64,000 nt of DNA from assembly GCA_016927475.1 (NCBI GenBank), contig JAFGMO010000013.1, positions 1 to 64,000 on the forward strand. The letters are read 5' to 3'. Below, one piece after another: positions 7,634-16,362 of the stretch (positions are counted from its first letter, which is position 1; the number at the start of each line of letters is the position of its first letter). The stretch is from Candidatus Aminicenantota bacterium (lineage in GTDB: Bacteria; Acidobacteriota; Aminicenantia; Aminicenantales; Aminicenantaceae). A program made the position numbers and the translations under genes. The notes below the pieces were generated by a model. The model saw nothing but the letters and a program-made list of their open reading frames with translations, searched no databases and had not been told where the DNA came from.

Positions 7634-9331
7634 TTATATTTTTTTTCTCAGGATGGCACCGGGAAGATTCCCGGTGTGTTCTCCTTTATCGATAACAATC
7701 TGACCGTTTACAATCACGTAATAGATCCCTTCAGGATAAAGGTGCGGATCCTGCCACGTTGCTTTGTCCATTACGATATCCCGGTCAAAAATAACGATAT
7801 CCGCAATATATTCAGGCTGTATAGATCCCCGGCCGGTTAATCCAAATTTTCGCGCGGGTATCCATGTCATTTTTTTGACCATCTCAGTCAGGGGAAGGAT
7901 TTTTTCCTCGCGAATATACCGTCCCAGCACCTTAGGAAACGTCCCATAAAGACGCGGGTGCGGCTTTCCCTTTCCTAAAAGCCCGTACGGCGCCACAGCC
8001 GAACCGTCGGAACCAATACCTACAAGCTTGTGGGACAAAATACGCTTGAGATTATTTTCATTCATCATAAAGATGACCATTTCAACCCTGTTTTTTTCTT
8101 CAATCAGCAGGTCCCGCATAAACTCAAAAGGTTCTTTTCCAGATTCCCGGGAGGCGCTAAGAACGCTTTTCCCCTCAAAACGTTTGTTTTTTTCTTCGAC
8201 TACGGACGAGATCAGGATTTTATCCCAGGAACCAAGCTTTTTTTCTTGTTCGGTCATGTGTTCCCTAATCCGTCTTTCCAGGGTTGAGTCTTTAAGCCGG
8301 GCTAAAAATTCCTCCGTTGTTCCCTGACGGGCCCAAAGAGGAAACAGGTAGCTTAGACCTGTCGATCCTGCGACATAAGGGTATCGATCGCAGCAAATTT
8401 TAACGTTCTCCCTTTCAGCTTTGTTCAGCTTTTCAATAAGGGACTCTATTTTGTGCCAATTCCTCGGATAGGCGATCTTAAGATGTGAAATTTGAAGACT
8501 GACTCCCGTTTGCCTGGCGACCTCGACCGCCTCTTCCAGGGATTCCAGGAGAAAATCGCCTTCATCCCGCATATGAGTGGCATAAACTCCATTAAATTCC
8601 GATACGATCCGGCAGAGTTCAATAATCTCACCGGGTTGAGCGAAAGAACCTGGGGCGTATTCCAAACCGGTTGATAAACCGAAGGCACCGTTCTGCATGT
8701 TCTCCTTCACCATCAATTTCATTCTTTCCAATTCTTCCTGTTTGGGAGGCCGGTCATTAAATCCCATAGCTGCTCCCCGTATGGTTCCGTGTCCGGCCAG
8801 CGTGGTATAATTCAAAGCCGATCCCTTTTCCTCAAGCCGGGCTAAAAAACCTCTGATATCCATCCAGTTCAAATCAACGTCATAAACTTCTTTTAAATTC
8901 CCCTTCATTTCTTCATATATTTCTTCAGCAACGGGAAAAGGAGATGATCCGCAGTTGCCGCTGATGAGCGTGGTCACTCCCTGCCGTACAGCACTTTCAG
9001 CCTTGGGATTAACGATCAGTTCGATATCTGTATGATTATGCACATCGATAAATCCGGGACAAACAACCAGGTTTTTTGATTCGATAATCTTTTTACCCCG
9101 GTAATGCGGGATTTTCCCCATCTTTTTAATCATATTCCCACTGATACCAATATCGGTTCTCAGAAATTCATGCCCCATTCCATCCAGAACAAGCCCGTCT
9201 TTTATGACTAGATCGAAATCTTTGCGTGACCAGCAGCCTTTTAGTAAAATTCCGCAACTGGAAATACCGGCCGCGGCAGCAACATGTGAGGACTTTTTAA
9301 GGAAATTTCTTCGTGAAATATGGTGGTTCAT
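7634..9331 (-). CDS. N-acyl-D-amino-acid deacylase-like amidohydrolase, Tat-exported
   Basis: A 565-residue metal-dependent amidohydrolase of the D-aminoacylase/dihydroorotase-like superfamily. A Tat signal (SRRNFLKK) opens the protein, and a Cys (LLKGC, about residue 33) makes a lipoprotein possible. The core has the HNHTD metal motif, the SGNCGSSPFPV loop with the bridging Cys seen in D-aminoacylases, the HMRDEGD motif, the metal-ligand H in QISHLK and the catalytic D in GSDGSA. It would hydrolyse N-acyl amino acids or related amides in the periplasm, fitting an amino-acid scavenging lifestyle. It is the first gene of a three-gene operon with a good promoter just upstream. Confidence 0.88.
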   Translation of the reverse strand: MNHHISRRNFLKKSSHVAAAAGISSCGILLKGCWSRKDFDLVIKDGLVLDGMGHEFLRTDIGISGNMIKKMGKIPHYRGKKIIESKNLVVCPGFIDVHNHTDIELIVNPKAESAVRQGVTTLISGNCGSSPFPVAEEIYEEMKGNLKEVYDVDLNWMDIRGFLARLEEKGSALNYTTLAGHGTIRGAAMGFNDRPPKQEELERMKLMVKENMQNGAFGLSTGLEYAPGSFAQPGEIIELCRIVSEFNGVYATHMRDEGDFLLESLEEAVEVARQTGVSLQISHLKIAYPRNWHKIESLIEKLNKAERENVKICCDRYPYVAGSTGLSYLFPLWARQGTTEEFLARLKDSTLERRIREHMTEQEKKLGSWDKILISSVVEEKNKRFEGKSVLSASRESGKEPFEFMRDLLIEEKNRVEMVIFMMNENNLKRILSHKLVGIGSDGSAVAPYGLLGKGKPHPRLYGTFPKVLGRYIREEKILPLTEMVKKMTWIPARKFGLTGRGSIQPEYIADIVIFDRDIVMDKATWQDPHLYPEGIYYVIVNGQIVIDKGEHTGNLPGAILRKKI

Positions 9332-9399
9332 AGTCTCTCCTTAAAAAGTATTTCTCGGTTTTCCGTGAAAAAGCATCACTTCCATCCATGTCATTGAGT

Positions 9400-9428
9400 A
9401 ATATAAACAAATGAAAAGGATGTGTAAA
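9400..9428 (-). promoter_or_regulatory. Promoter of the amidohydrolase operon
   Basis: On the minus strand TTTACA (9423-9428) is separated by 17 nt from TATATT (9400-9405), about 70 bp before the amidohydrolase start. It fits a sigma-70-type promoter by pattern only. Confidence 0.6.
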
Positions 9429-9452
9429 CAGCCTCCTTATGAATTAAAAAGG

Positions 9453-10304
9453 TCAGAAAGAAAAAGACACCGTTATCCCCTTCTTATCAGGCAAGAAAAA
9501 AAATCCCAGATCCAACATTTCCGGTTTTTCTTTTTGATGAAGGGAATGGATCTTTCTGGCCGTAAAATACCCGATAGCAGAACCTATAAGAACATCTGAA
9601 AACCAGTGAGCATCTTTATAAATCCGGGCACTGGCTGCGGCAAAAGCTAAAGAATAGGAAAGAATATCGATAACAACACTCTCGCTTTGTAGGGCGATTG
9701 TTGTCGCCACGGCAAAAACCCCTGAGGAATGGCCGGAAGGAAAAGAAAAATATCGGTTGCTGAATGTAAAGGGATGAAACGCCTGTTCCGACTCTCCGGT
9801 ATAAGGCCTCGCTCTGCCGGCGGCGGCTTTCAAAGTCCAGACAATGGCACTGGATGCTAAAAAACTTTCCAAACTCATTATGGCCGTTTTTCTCAATGAC
9901 CGATCATCTGCTATCTCACCCGAAGCATAAAGAGTAGCAATCAATCCAAAAAGCAACCTTCCATCTCCTAGATATGTCAAAACGTTAAAACAATCATCCG
10001 CCCTGGATGTTTTTCTCTCAATCACCCAATCCCTGATATCTTCGTCCGCCCAAAATGACAAGGCGCCCGCCCCTAAAACTGAAGAAAATATCAGAAAATC
10101 TTTCCCTTTCCACTGCACCGGAGATGTAAAAACATCCCATGTATGAACAGCCAGGTTGGTAAAAAACAGTTTCCCTATTCTATAGTCGTTTTTTTGCTTG
10201 TTCTGTTCTTCACCGGCACTCATGAACGGCACAAACCAGAGCAAACAGATAAAAACTGCTAAAAAACGCGGGAAAACCTTTCTCTTTTTTTCATTCATGT
10301 CCAC
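9453..10304 (-). CDS. PAP2-family phosphatase
   Basis: A 283-residue membrane-associated phosphatase with all three PAP2 motifs: KAAAGRARP, PSGHSSG and the A-R-I-Y-K-D-A-H-W-F-S-D block whose H and D complete the catalytic site. An N-terminal hydrophobic stretch (FLAVFICLLWFVPFMSAG) looks like a signal peptide or anchor, and further hydrophobic helices surround the motifs. Such enzymes dephosphorylate undecaprenyl diphosphate, phosphatidic acid or lipid A in the periplasm. Overlap with waaA (8 or 14 nt, depending on whether ATG 10298 or GTG 10304 starts it) suggests lipid A or carrier-lipid dephosphorylation. The exact lipid is unknown. Confidence 0.88.
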   Translation of the reverse strand: MDMNEKKRKVFPRFLAVFICLLWFVPFMSAGEEQNKQKNDYRIGKLFFTNLAVHTWDVFTSPVQWKGKDFLIFSSVLGAGALSFWADEDIRDWVIERKTSRADDCFNVLTYLGDGRLLFGLIATLYASGEIADDRSLRKTAIMSLESFLASSAIVWTLKAAAGRARPYTGESEQAFHPFTFSNRYFSFPSGHSSGVFAVATTIALQSESVVIDILSYSLAFAAASARIYKDAHWFSDVLIGSAIGYFTARKIHSLHQKEKPEMLDLGFFFLPDKKGITVSFSF

Positions 10305-11583
10305 GGCTGTTTCTCTCGGATAAAATCATCTTTTCCATCGTTTTGATTGTTTTTTCGGTTGCCCCTTGCAAAGATTGGAGAAGAGTCTGGGCTTTCCTTC
10401 CCATATTCACAAGCTCTCCACGGCTTGCCTGAATGAAAAGAGAAGTCACTTCCTGTCTGTTTCTCACAATCCGGGCGGCTCCCTCCCGGATAAATATTTC
10501 AGCAAGATGCTCGAAATTATCCATATGAGGACCGAAAAAAAACGGCTTTCCGAAGAAGGCCGGCTCCAAAAAATTATGCCCTCCCCAGGGAACGAGGCTG
10601 CCTCCGATAAAAGCCGCATTTGAAAGGTCATAAAAACGAGTTAATTCACCAAGGGTATCCAGAATAAGAATATCCCAAAGCTTCTCTCCGCTGTATGATG
10701 TTTTTCGGACGACAGAAACAGGGTACGAAGCGGAAAGTTTTTCGATTTCCTCCACTCTCTCGGGATGCCGGGGTGCTACGATCAATCCCATGGGATTTCC
10801 GGTTTTTTTTGCTTCAACAAAAGCCTCAATAAGAATGGCCTCCTCCCCACTCCGGGTGCTTCCGGCAATGATGATAACCTTATCAGGAGGAATGGATAAT
10901 TCTTTTTTCAGTTGTGCTTTTTCCTCCTCATCCATACGGGATAAAACCACTTCACATTTCAGATTGCCGGTAACTTCCACCTTTCGGGAGTCGACACCAA
11001 TCCTGATAAGCCTTTCCGCATCTTTTTGAGTTTGCATCATAAACCGGAATATATTGGAAAGAATACGACGCGAGACCAAACGAAAGCGGTAGTGTCTGCG
11101 AAAAGCCCGCTCCGACATTCTGCCGTTTATAACAAGAACTCCATGTGTCTTTTTACTGGCCACCCGAATGAGATTAGGCCACAGTTCCGATTCAGTTAAA
11201 ACAAATATATCCGGATGGACCTTCAGAAAAAACCTCCTCACAATCCATTTAAAATCAAAGGGCACAAAAAACAGACAGCTGGCCGCTTTGATTTTTTCCT
11301 GGGCTATTCTCATTCCTGAAGGAGTCAGAACAGATACACATATATCCCAGTCCGGGTGTTCCCCGGCAATTCGATTAACAAGGTTCTGAAGAGAAAGAAT
11401 TTCTCCAACAGAGACTGCATGAATCCAGATACGGTATGATTTTTTCTCGATATTGGGTAAATGTCTGCCCAAACGCTCTCCAAGGAATAATTTTTCCCCC
11501 TTAAAAACGCACATTTTTATCAAATAAAACGGGAGAGAGAAAAAAAAGAACAGTCCCATCAGAAAGGAATAAAGTGCATACAT
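10291..11583 (-). CDS. waaA: 3-deoxy-D-manno-octulosonic acid (KDO) transferase
   Basis: A 430-residue glycosyltransferase that adds KDO from CMP-KDO to lipid IVA at the inner membrane. An N-terminal anchor helix (FLMGLFFFFSLPFYLIKM) is followed by the GERLGRHLP segment. Family blocks are HAVSVGE with the catalytic E, TESELWPNLI, INGRMSERAF, and in the CMP-binding half GSTRSGEE, APRHPERV and GGSLVPWGGHNFLEPA. I choose ATG 11583 because the alternative GTG at 11601 overlaps the -10 box of a strong promoter match. It shares an operon with the PAP2 phosphatase. With lpxB nearby it shows an outer membrane with lipid A. Confidence 0.92.
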   Translation of the reverse strand: MYALYSFLMGLFFFFSLPFYLIKMCVFKGEKLFLGERLGRHLPNIEKKSYRIWIHAVSVGEILSLQNLVNRIAGEHPDWDICVSVLTPSGMRIAQEKIKAASCLFFVPFDFKWIVRRFFLKVHPDIFVLTESELWPNLIRVASKKTHGVLVINGRMSERAFRRHYRFRLVSRRILSNIFRFMMQTQKDAERLIRIGVDSRKVEVTGNLKCEVVLSRMDEEEKAQLKKELSIPPDKVIIIAGSTRSGEEAILIEAFVEAKKTGNPMGLIVAPRHPERVEEIEKLSASYPVSVVRKTSYSGEKLWDILILDTLGELTRFYDLSNAAFIGGSLVPWGGHNFLEPAFFGKPFFFGPHMDNFEHLAEIFIREGAARIVRNRQEVTSLFIQASRGELVNMGRKAQTLLQSLQGATEKTIKTMEKMILSERNSRGHE

Positions 11584-11592
11584 TTTCAACTG

Positions 11593-11621
11593 ACTATACA
11601 CAAATCAACTTTTTACTTCAA
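11593..11621 (-). promoter_or_regulatory. Promoter of waaA
   Basis: On the minus strand TTGAAG (11616-11621), a 17-nt spacer and TATAGT (11593-11598). A start site about 7 nt downstream would fall only a few bases before the ATG at 11583, so the transcript may be nearly leaderless. Pattern evidence only. Confidence 0.55.
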
Positions 11622-11692
11622 TATGAATAATCCAGCTCCTTCTCGATTATTCGATTATTCTCTCGATTATTCTCTTGCCTAATTCCACACAA

Positions 11693-11710
11693 TTTGTTAA
11701 CCTTAACAAA
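11693..11710. promoter_or_regulatory. 18-bp palindrome, possible operator
   Basis: TTTGTTAA (11693-11700), two bases, then TTAACAAA (11703-11710): a perfect 8-bp inverted repeat in the divergent gap between waaA and the Lys/Glu-rich gene. Just left of it (11641-11675) the unit TCGATTATT recurs three times. This has the shape of a dimeric regulator site; no regulator is identified. Nothing else is seen in the 217-bp gap. Confidence 0.45.
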
Positions 11711-11818
11711 CTATATATCGCCGCAGATCTTACTCACCTCAGCCCCGAGCATACAGCTAAAGGGTTGGTGATTGTGTAAAGTCCGAACAACATAAGACGC
11801 GTTTTGAAAGGAATCGAA

Positions 11819-12319
11819 ATGGCGGAAGATAAAAAGAAAACAAAAAAGACGGAAGAGCCAGAGGAAAAAACAACCGAAACCAAAAAAAAGGAAGAAAAAA
11901 CGGAAGACTCTCAAGAACAACCTCAAGTACCTGAAAAAACCGAAGAGAAAAAAGACACAAAACCAAAAAAAACAGAAGACACGGATGAAAAAAAGGAAGA
12001 GGAAGCTAAGGAAAAGCCCCAAGTAAAAGAAGAAAAAGAAGAAAAAGAAAAAGAAGAAAAAACCAAAGAACCGGAAAAGGAAAAGACCGAAGAGCAAAAG
12101 ACGGAAACCGAAAAAGAAACAAAAAAAGAGGTCCCACCCGAGGAAAAAGAAAAAAAACCGGATAAAACGCCTCCAGAAACGGAAAAGAAAAAAAAGGTCA
12201 ATAAAATGACCTTGGGAGAGATAGACGCCAAACTGGCCGAGATCCAAAAGACAATGGGAGGATTTGATTCGAAATATGCCAGACACCTTCTTCGCCGGAA
12301 AAAACACCTCGAATCTTAG
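11819..12319 (+). CDS. Lys/Glu-rich low-complexity protein
   Basis: A 166-residue protein. The ATG at 11819 follows a good ribosome site (AAAGGAA, 6 nt); a TTG 15 nt earlier is less likely. Residues 4-125 are almost only K, E, T, P, D and Q, with repeated 'KEEK' and 'EKTEE' blocks, hence disordered and near charge-balanced. The last 40 residues (from KKKVNKMTLGEIDAKLAEI) look like a normal amphipathic helix plus a basic tail and could be a small folded or binding module. No signal peptide. I do not recognise the family. It precedes rpsO-pnp, so a link to ribosome or RNA work is possible but unproven. The opposite frame is only a shadow. Confidence 0.7.
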   Translation: MAEDKKKTKKTEEPEEKTTETKKKEEKTEDSQEQPQVPEKTEEKKDTKPKKTEDTDEKKEEEAKEKPQVKEEKEEKEKEEKTKEPEKEKTEEQKTETEKETKKEVPPEEKEKKPDKTPPETEKKKKVNKMTLGEIDAKLAEIQKTMGGFDSKYARHLLRRKKHLES

Positions 12320-12387
12320 AAAAATATAATCTCATTTTCCCGGTCCGAAGGTAGAATTTGTAATCTTATCTATTTGGTAAAAATAGA

Positions 12388-12416
12388 TTTACATTCATTT
12401 ATATTTCTGGTACGAT
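12388..12416 (+). promoter_or_regulatory. Promoter of rpsO-pnp
   Basis: TTTACA (12388-12393), 17-nt spacer, TACGAT (12411-12416), about 30 bp before the rpsO start. A short leader with TAGGAG follows. Confidence 0.6.
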
Positions 12417-12445
12417 AAATCAAAAAAAAATAGGAGACAAAACGA

Positions 12446-12712
12446 GTGTTGCCCAAAGAAGAGACAAAAAAAATCATTGAAGACAATCGGATCCACAAAT
12501 CAGACTCGGGATCACCTGAAGTCCAAATTGCTCTCATCACTAACAGAATCAACCAATTGAGCAATCATTTCGAAACCCACAAGAATGACCATAATTCCCG
12601 AAGGGGTTTATTGAAGCTGGTGGGACAACGAAAAAGGCTTCTGGAATACATCAAAAAAACCGACGTCAAAAGATATGAAAAACTTATCAAAAAACTGAAT
12701 CTTAGAAAATGA
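12446..12712 (+). CDS. rpsO: Ribosomal protein uS15
   Basis: An 88-residue uS15, normal length. It binds the central domain of 16S rRNA and nucleates platform assembly in the small subunit. Family blocks are [14 protein letters not shown], the [10 protein letters not shown] loop that contacts rRNA, and [10 protein letters not shown] near the C-terminus. Translation starts at GTG 12446, 9 nt after TAGGAG. It is followed after 13 nt by pnp, the conserved rpsO-pnp arrangement found in many bacteria, in which PNPase often controls its own messenger. Confidence 0.97.
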   Translation: MLPKEETKKIIEDNRIHKSDSGSPEVQIALITNRINQLSNHFETHKNDHNSRRGLLKLVGQRKRLLEYIKKTDVKRYEKLIKKLNLRK

Positions 12713-12725
12713 AGAATCAAGAAAA

Positions 12726-14891
12726 ATGCCTGAAATTAAAACTAACCTAGAAATAAATAACCGTACTCTTTCCCTGGAAATCGGACGCATCGGAAAACAG
12801 GCGGACGGATCCGGCCTTTTTCGTTACGGGGACACGGTTATGTTCGTTTCCGCCACATCCAAAAAAGAACTCAAAGAACCCAAACCTTTTCTTCCTCTTA
12901 TCGTTGACTACAGGGAAAACACCTATGCTGCAGGGAAAATTCCCGGCGGTTTTTTCAAACGGGAAGGCAAACCATCAGAACGCGAAATTCTTATAAGCCG
13001 ACTTATCGACAGGCCCATCCGATCACTCTTTCCGGAAGGATACACGTTCGACACCCAGATTATTGGATTCCTTCTCTCCGCCGACCTTGAAAACGAGCCG
13101 GATTTTATGGGAATCGTTGGCGCCTCAACAGCGCTTTACTGCTCGGATATCCCGTTTACCACTCCGATTGGAGCCGTCAAGGTCGGTTATATCAACAACC
13201 AGTTCGTCATCAATCCTACAGTCAACCAGCTCGAGGAAAGCTTGCTTAACATGATTGTAGCCGGTACCGAAGAAGGCACCGTCATCGTTGAGGCTTTCTG
13301 CAAAGAAGTAGAAGAATCTCTTATCATGGATGGAATTGCTGCGGCCCGTCAGGACATCCTCAGGATCATTGATGCCCAGAAAGAACTCTATAGCAACTTA
13401 AATATTCAGAAACGTTCTTTCAGTGTGAAAGAAATCGACTCTCAAAAATATAATGAGATGGAATCCAAACTTACAGCAGAAATCAAAGAATCTATGGAAA
13501 TCCCGGAAAAAAAGAAGCACGATGCAAGACTGAAAGAAATCCTTGATCAGCAGCTGGCTGAAATCCCTCCTGAAGAAGAGGAGAAGATAGAAGAAGTCAA
13601 AGAGATTTTTTTCCAACTTCAGAAAAAAATTGTCCGGAACATGATTCTCCATGAAGGCAAAAGATCCGACGGCCGGACCTTTGATGAAATCAGGCCTATT
13701 AAAGCTGAAGTTGGAATTCTTCCCAGAACACACGGATCAGCTCTTTTCACCAGGGGAGAAACACAGTGCTTGGCGACAGTAACTTTGGGAACATTTGAAG
13801 ATGTCCAGCGCCTTAACGGCTTGAATGAAGGCGAATCCAAAAGCTTTATGCTTCACTACAACTTCCCTCCTTTCAGCGTAGGGGAAGTGTCTTTCCTTCG
13901 TGCACCCGGACGAAGAGAAATTGGACACGGAGCCCTGGCAGAACGATCCATATTACCTTCTATTCCTCTCGATGAAGAAAATTTCCCTTACACCATCAGA
14001 ATTGTCTCCGATATTCTGGAATCCAACGGTTCTTCCTCGATGGCCACGGTGTGCGGGGGTGTCCTCGCCTTGATGGATGCCGGGGTCCCTCTCTCCATGA
14101 TCATCGCCGGTATTGCCATCGGATTGGTTAAAGAAGGCGACCAGTATAAAATCTTGACGGATATAGCGGGACTTGAAGATCATGTCGGTGATATGGACCT
14201 TAAAGTTGCCGGAACGGAAAAAGGAATAACCGCCATCCAACTCGATCTTAAAATTCCCTCTCTCCCTGATCATATCCTTCGTGAAGGATTGGAAAAAGCG
14301 CGGCTGGCCCGTCTTTCCGTTCTCGAAAAAATGAAAGACGCTCTCCCCGAACCCCGTTCCAAAATATCACCCTATGCTCCCCGAATCATCAATTTTTTTG
14401 TCAATCCTGAAAAAGTCGGTGATGTCATCGGACCGGGCGGCAAAATAATCAAGAAGATCATCGCTCAAACCAGCACGAAAATAGATATTGATGAAACTGG
14501 AAAAGTGACCATCGCGTCTCCTGATCCGGAATCCGTCGAAAAAGCTAAAAAAATGATCACCGATCTAACAGCTGAGGCGGAGATAGGGAAAACCTATGCC
14601 GGAAAAGTCATACGTATCGAGGAATACGGTGCTTTTGTTCAGATCCTGCCCAATTCCATTGGTCTCCTTCATATTTCTGAAATCGCTCCCTACCGGATTC
14701 GCAACATTCGCGATGCCGTGAAGATGGGGCAGGACATCACCGTCAAAGTCATTTCCATCGACGATGACAATAAAGTTCGCGTCAGCCGTAAGGCTTTGAT
14801 ATCCGGTTCCTCGGAAAATTCTCCTCCTCCCGACAGACATCCCCGCAGAAAACCGCCCCGGTACGGAAAGCCGGACAAAAATAGATACTGA
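12726..14891 (+). CDS. pnp: Polyribonucleotide nucleotidyltransferase (PNPase)
   Basis: A 721-residue PNPase that degrades RNA 3' to 5' with phosphate and can add tails. Domains in order: first RNase PH fold (about 10-145), helical linker (about 150-245), second RNase PH fold (about 315-460) with LTDIAGLEDHVGDMDLKV bearing the catalytic acids, KH domain with IGPGGKIIKKI (about 560-620), S1 domain with GKVIRIEEYGAFVQI and GLLHISEI (about 622-690), and a short basic, proline-rich tail. Length and order are standard. It is co-transcribed with rpsO and followed after one base by a pseudopilin gene, so the operon may extend. Confidence 0.97.
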   Translation: MPEIKTNLEINNRTLSLEIGRIGKQADGSGLFRYGDTVMFVSATSKKELKEPKPFLPLIVDYRENTYAAGKIPGGFFKREGKPSEREILISRLIDRPIRSLFPEGYTFDTQIIGFLLSADLENEPDFMGIVGASTALYCSDIPFTTPIGAVKVGYINNQFVINPTVNQLEESLLNMIVAGTEEGTVIVEAFCKEVEESLIMDGIAAARQDILRIIDAQKELYSNLNIQKRSFSVKEIDSQKYNEMESKLTAEIKESMEIPEKKKHDARLKEILDQQLAEIPPEEEEKIEEVKEIFFQLQKKIVRNMILHEGKRSDGRTFDEIRPIKAEVGILPRTHGSALFTRGETQCLATVTLGTFEDVQRLNGLNEGESKSFMLHYNFPPFSVGEVSFLRAPGRREIGHGALAERSILPSIPLDEENFPYTIRIVSDILESNGSSSMATVCGGVLALMDAGVPLSMIIAGIAIGLVKEGDQYKILTDIAGLEDHVGDMDLKVAGTEKGITAIQLDLKIPSLPDHILREGLEKARLARLSVLEKMKDALPEPRSKISPYAPRIINFFVNPEKVGDVIGPGGKIIKKIIAQTSTKIDIDETGKVTIASPDPESVEKAKKMITDLTAEAEIGKTYAGKVIRIEEYGAFVQILPNSIGLLHISEIAPYRIRNIRDAVKMGQDITVKVISIDDDNKVRVSRKALISGSSENSPPPDRHPRRKPPRYGKPDKNRY

Positions 14892-14892
14892 A

Positions 14893-15381
14893 GTGGACGG
14901 TAAAATGATCGGTCATTCCAAGGGATTTACTCTTACCGAGCTGCTGGTCACTCTCACGATTCTGGCAATTTTGTCCGCCTCCATCCTGCCGTTGGTCACA
15001 AACACCCTTAAAAGAGAAAGAGAGATCGATCTGCAAAGGAATCTCCGATTACTGAGAGAAGCCATCGATCGCTACAAAGCTCTGGCCGATGAAAAAAAGA
15101 TAGAAACCGAGGAAGAATCTTACGGATATCCTCCAGACCTTCAAACCCTGGTTGAAGGAGTAGAAGTTAAAGTCGAGGTGGAAGGAGGAGGGACCTCTCT
15201 TAAAGTGATAAAATTTTTGAGAAGAATCCCCAAAGACCCCATGACCAATTCTATCGAATGGGGACTTCGTTCTTACCAGGATGACCATGACTCAACCGTC
15301 TGGGGAGGGGAAAACGTTTACGATGTTTACACAACGAGTCTTGGTTTCGCCTTTGACGGCAGCAGATACCGTGACTGGTAA
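14893..15381 (+). CDS. Type II secretion/type IV pilin-like pseudopilin
   Basis: A 162-residue (or 158 if ATG 14905 is used) prepilin-like protein. A short basic leader ends in SKG, followed by FTLTELLVTLTILAILSAS: the prepilin peptidase site with phenylalanine at +1 and glutamate at +5, then the long hydrophobic helix. The soluble part contains RRIPKDPMT and AFDGSRYRDW, as in GspG-type pseudopilins. It would be cleaved and N-methylated by PilD and assembled into a pseudopilus or pilus in the periplasm. It is the first of three overlapping pseudopilin genes. No other secretion genes lie in the window. Confidence 0.85.
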   Translation: MDGKMIGHSKGFTLTELLVTLTILAILSASILPLVTNTLKREREIDLQRNLRLLREAIDRYKALADEKKIETEEESYGYPPDLQTLVEGVEVKVEVEGGGTSLKVIKFLRRIPKDPMTNSIEWGLRSYQDDHDSTVWGGENVYDVYTTSLGFAFDGSRYRDW

Positions 15382-15799
15382 TTCCAAGGTCCGGCACAAA
15401 CAATTTTTCAAACGCAATGGTTTTACACTGATCGAAATGCTGATCGTTTTTACCTTGATCGGCATCCTGGTCGGTTTGGGAATACCTCAGTTTACAAACG
15501 CCGCAAAAAGAGCCAGGGAGTCGGTTCTCAAAGAAGATCTTTTTCAATTCAGGAAGCTGATCGAACAATACCGGTTGGATAAAGGCAAATATCCTCCAAC
15601 CCTCCAGTCGCTTGTTGAAGAAGGATATCTGCGTCAGATTCCTGTCGATCCCATCACAAAATCCGCGGACACCTGGATCGAGGTTCCGGAAACTCTTTCG
15701 GAAGAAAATCTTCTCATGGGAGTCCAGCCGGGAATCTATGATGTACATTCCGGGTCCGATTTGATCGGCACCGACGGCACTCCCTACAACACATGGTGA
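15371..15799 (+). CDS. Second pseudopilin (GspG-like)
   Basis: A 142-residue prepilin-like protein. The start is most likely GTG 15371, overlapping the previous stop by 11 nt; the open frame extends further left but only inside the previous gene. The leader VTGNSKVRHKQFFKRNG is cut before FTLIEMLIVFTLIGILVG (E at +5). The soluble part has PPTLQSLVEEGYLRQIPVDP and ends in DLIGTDGTPYNTW, close to the GspG C-terminal pattern. It is likely to form the same filament as the genes on either side. Confidence 0.85.
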   Translation: MTGNSKVRHKQFFKRNGFTLIEMLIVFTLIGILVGLGIPQFTNAAKRARESVLKEDLFQFRKLIEQYRLDKGKYPPTLQSLVEEGYLRQIPVDPITKSADTWIEVPETLSEENLLMGVQPGIYDVHSGSDLIGTDGTPYNTW

Positions 15800-16362
15800 G
15801 ACCCGTTACATTTCCTTTTTGTTCCTCCAGCACGACCAACCATTTGCGTAAAGGTTATGTCCTGCTTATCCTCCTTTTTGCCGTATTTGTTCTCTCCATT
15901 GGACTTTTGGTGGCCGTCCCCATCCTTGAAACACAGCTTCAAAGAGAAAAAGAGGAAGAGCTAATCTTCCGGGGAAATCAGTATGCCGACGCCGTACGCC
16001 GTTTTGTCACCCAAAATCCCGGAAAATACCCGCAATCTTTTGATGAACTTTTAGAAGGACGTTTTCTCCGTAAACCATTCGCCGATCCCATGACACCAGA
16101 TGGAGAATGGAACGTCATTCTCCTTTGGGAGACGGCCGGAAGCGGAAGCGGTTCGTCGCCACAAAAAGTCCTGGTGGCTCCTGAAATTTCCCTAACATCC
16201 ATTTCAAATCCAAAAATTATAGGAGTCGTCAGCGCATCAACCCGGGAATCCATAAAAATCCTGGATGAACAAACAAGCTACGATAAATGGCTCTTTTTCT
16301 ACGGGAAAGACCCTGATCAATTACCCGAGATCATTTTGTTCTCCGAACTGGAAAAAAAATGA
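15793..16362 (+). CDS. Third pseudopilin-like protein with atypical prepilin site
   Basis: A 189-residue protein overlapping the previous gene by 7 nt. A leader of about 20 residues ends LRKG, then YVLLILLFAVFVLSIGLLVA: the position and helix match a prepilin, but the conserved glutamate at +5 is replaced (I). In GspK-type minor pseudopilins this residue is also missing. The soluble part has DAVRRFVTQNPGKYPQSFDELLEGRFLRKPFADPMT-type spacing, shared with the two preceding proteins. It is likely a minor tip subunit. It ends with an ATGA overlap into lpxB, so translation is coupled to lipid A synthesis. Confidence 0.75.
   Translation: MVRPVTFPFCSSSTTNHLRKGYVLLILLFAVFVLSIGLLVAVPILETQLQREKEEELIFRGNQYADAVRRFVTQNPGKYPQSFDELLEGRFLRKPFADPMTPDGEWNVILLWETAGSGSGSSPQKVLVAPEISLTSISNPKIIGVVSASTRESIKILDEQTSYDKWLFFYGKDPDQLPEIILFSELEKK

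Noticed and set aside
11641-11675. Short CRISPR-like tandem repeats (TCGATTATT)
   Set aside because: Units are only 9 nt with no regular spacers; simple sequence repetition.
11711-12307. A long Phe/Leu-rich minus-strand frame, looking like a membrane protein
   Set aside because: It is the antisense of the Lys/Glu-rich gene; Lys/Glu codons read backwards give Phe/Leu. The plus strand has the ribosome site.
15281-15370. Extended N-terminus of the second pseudopilin
   Set aside because: It lies inside the first pseudopilin gene; a prepilin leader should be short and basic, as from GTG 15371.
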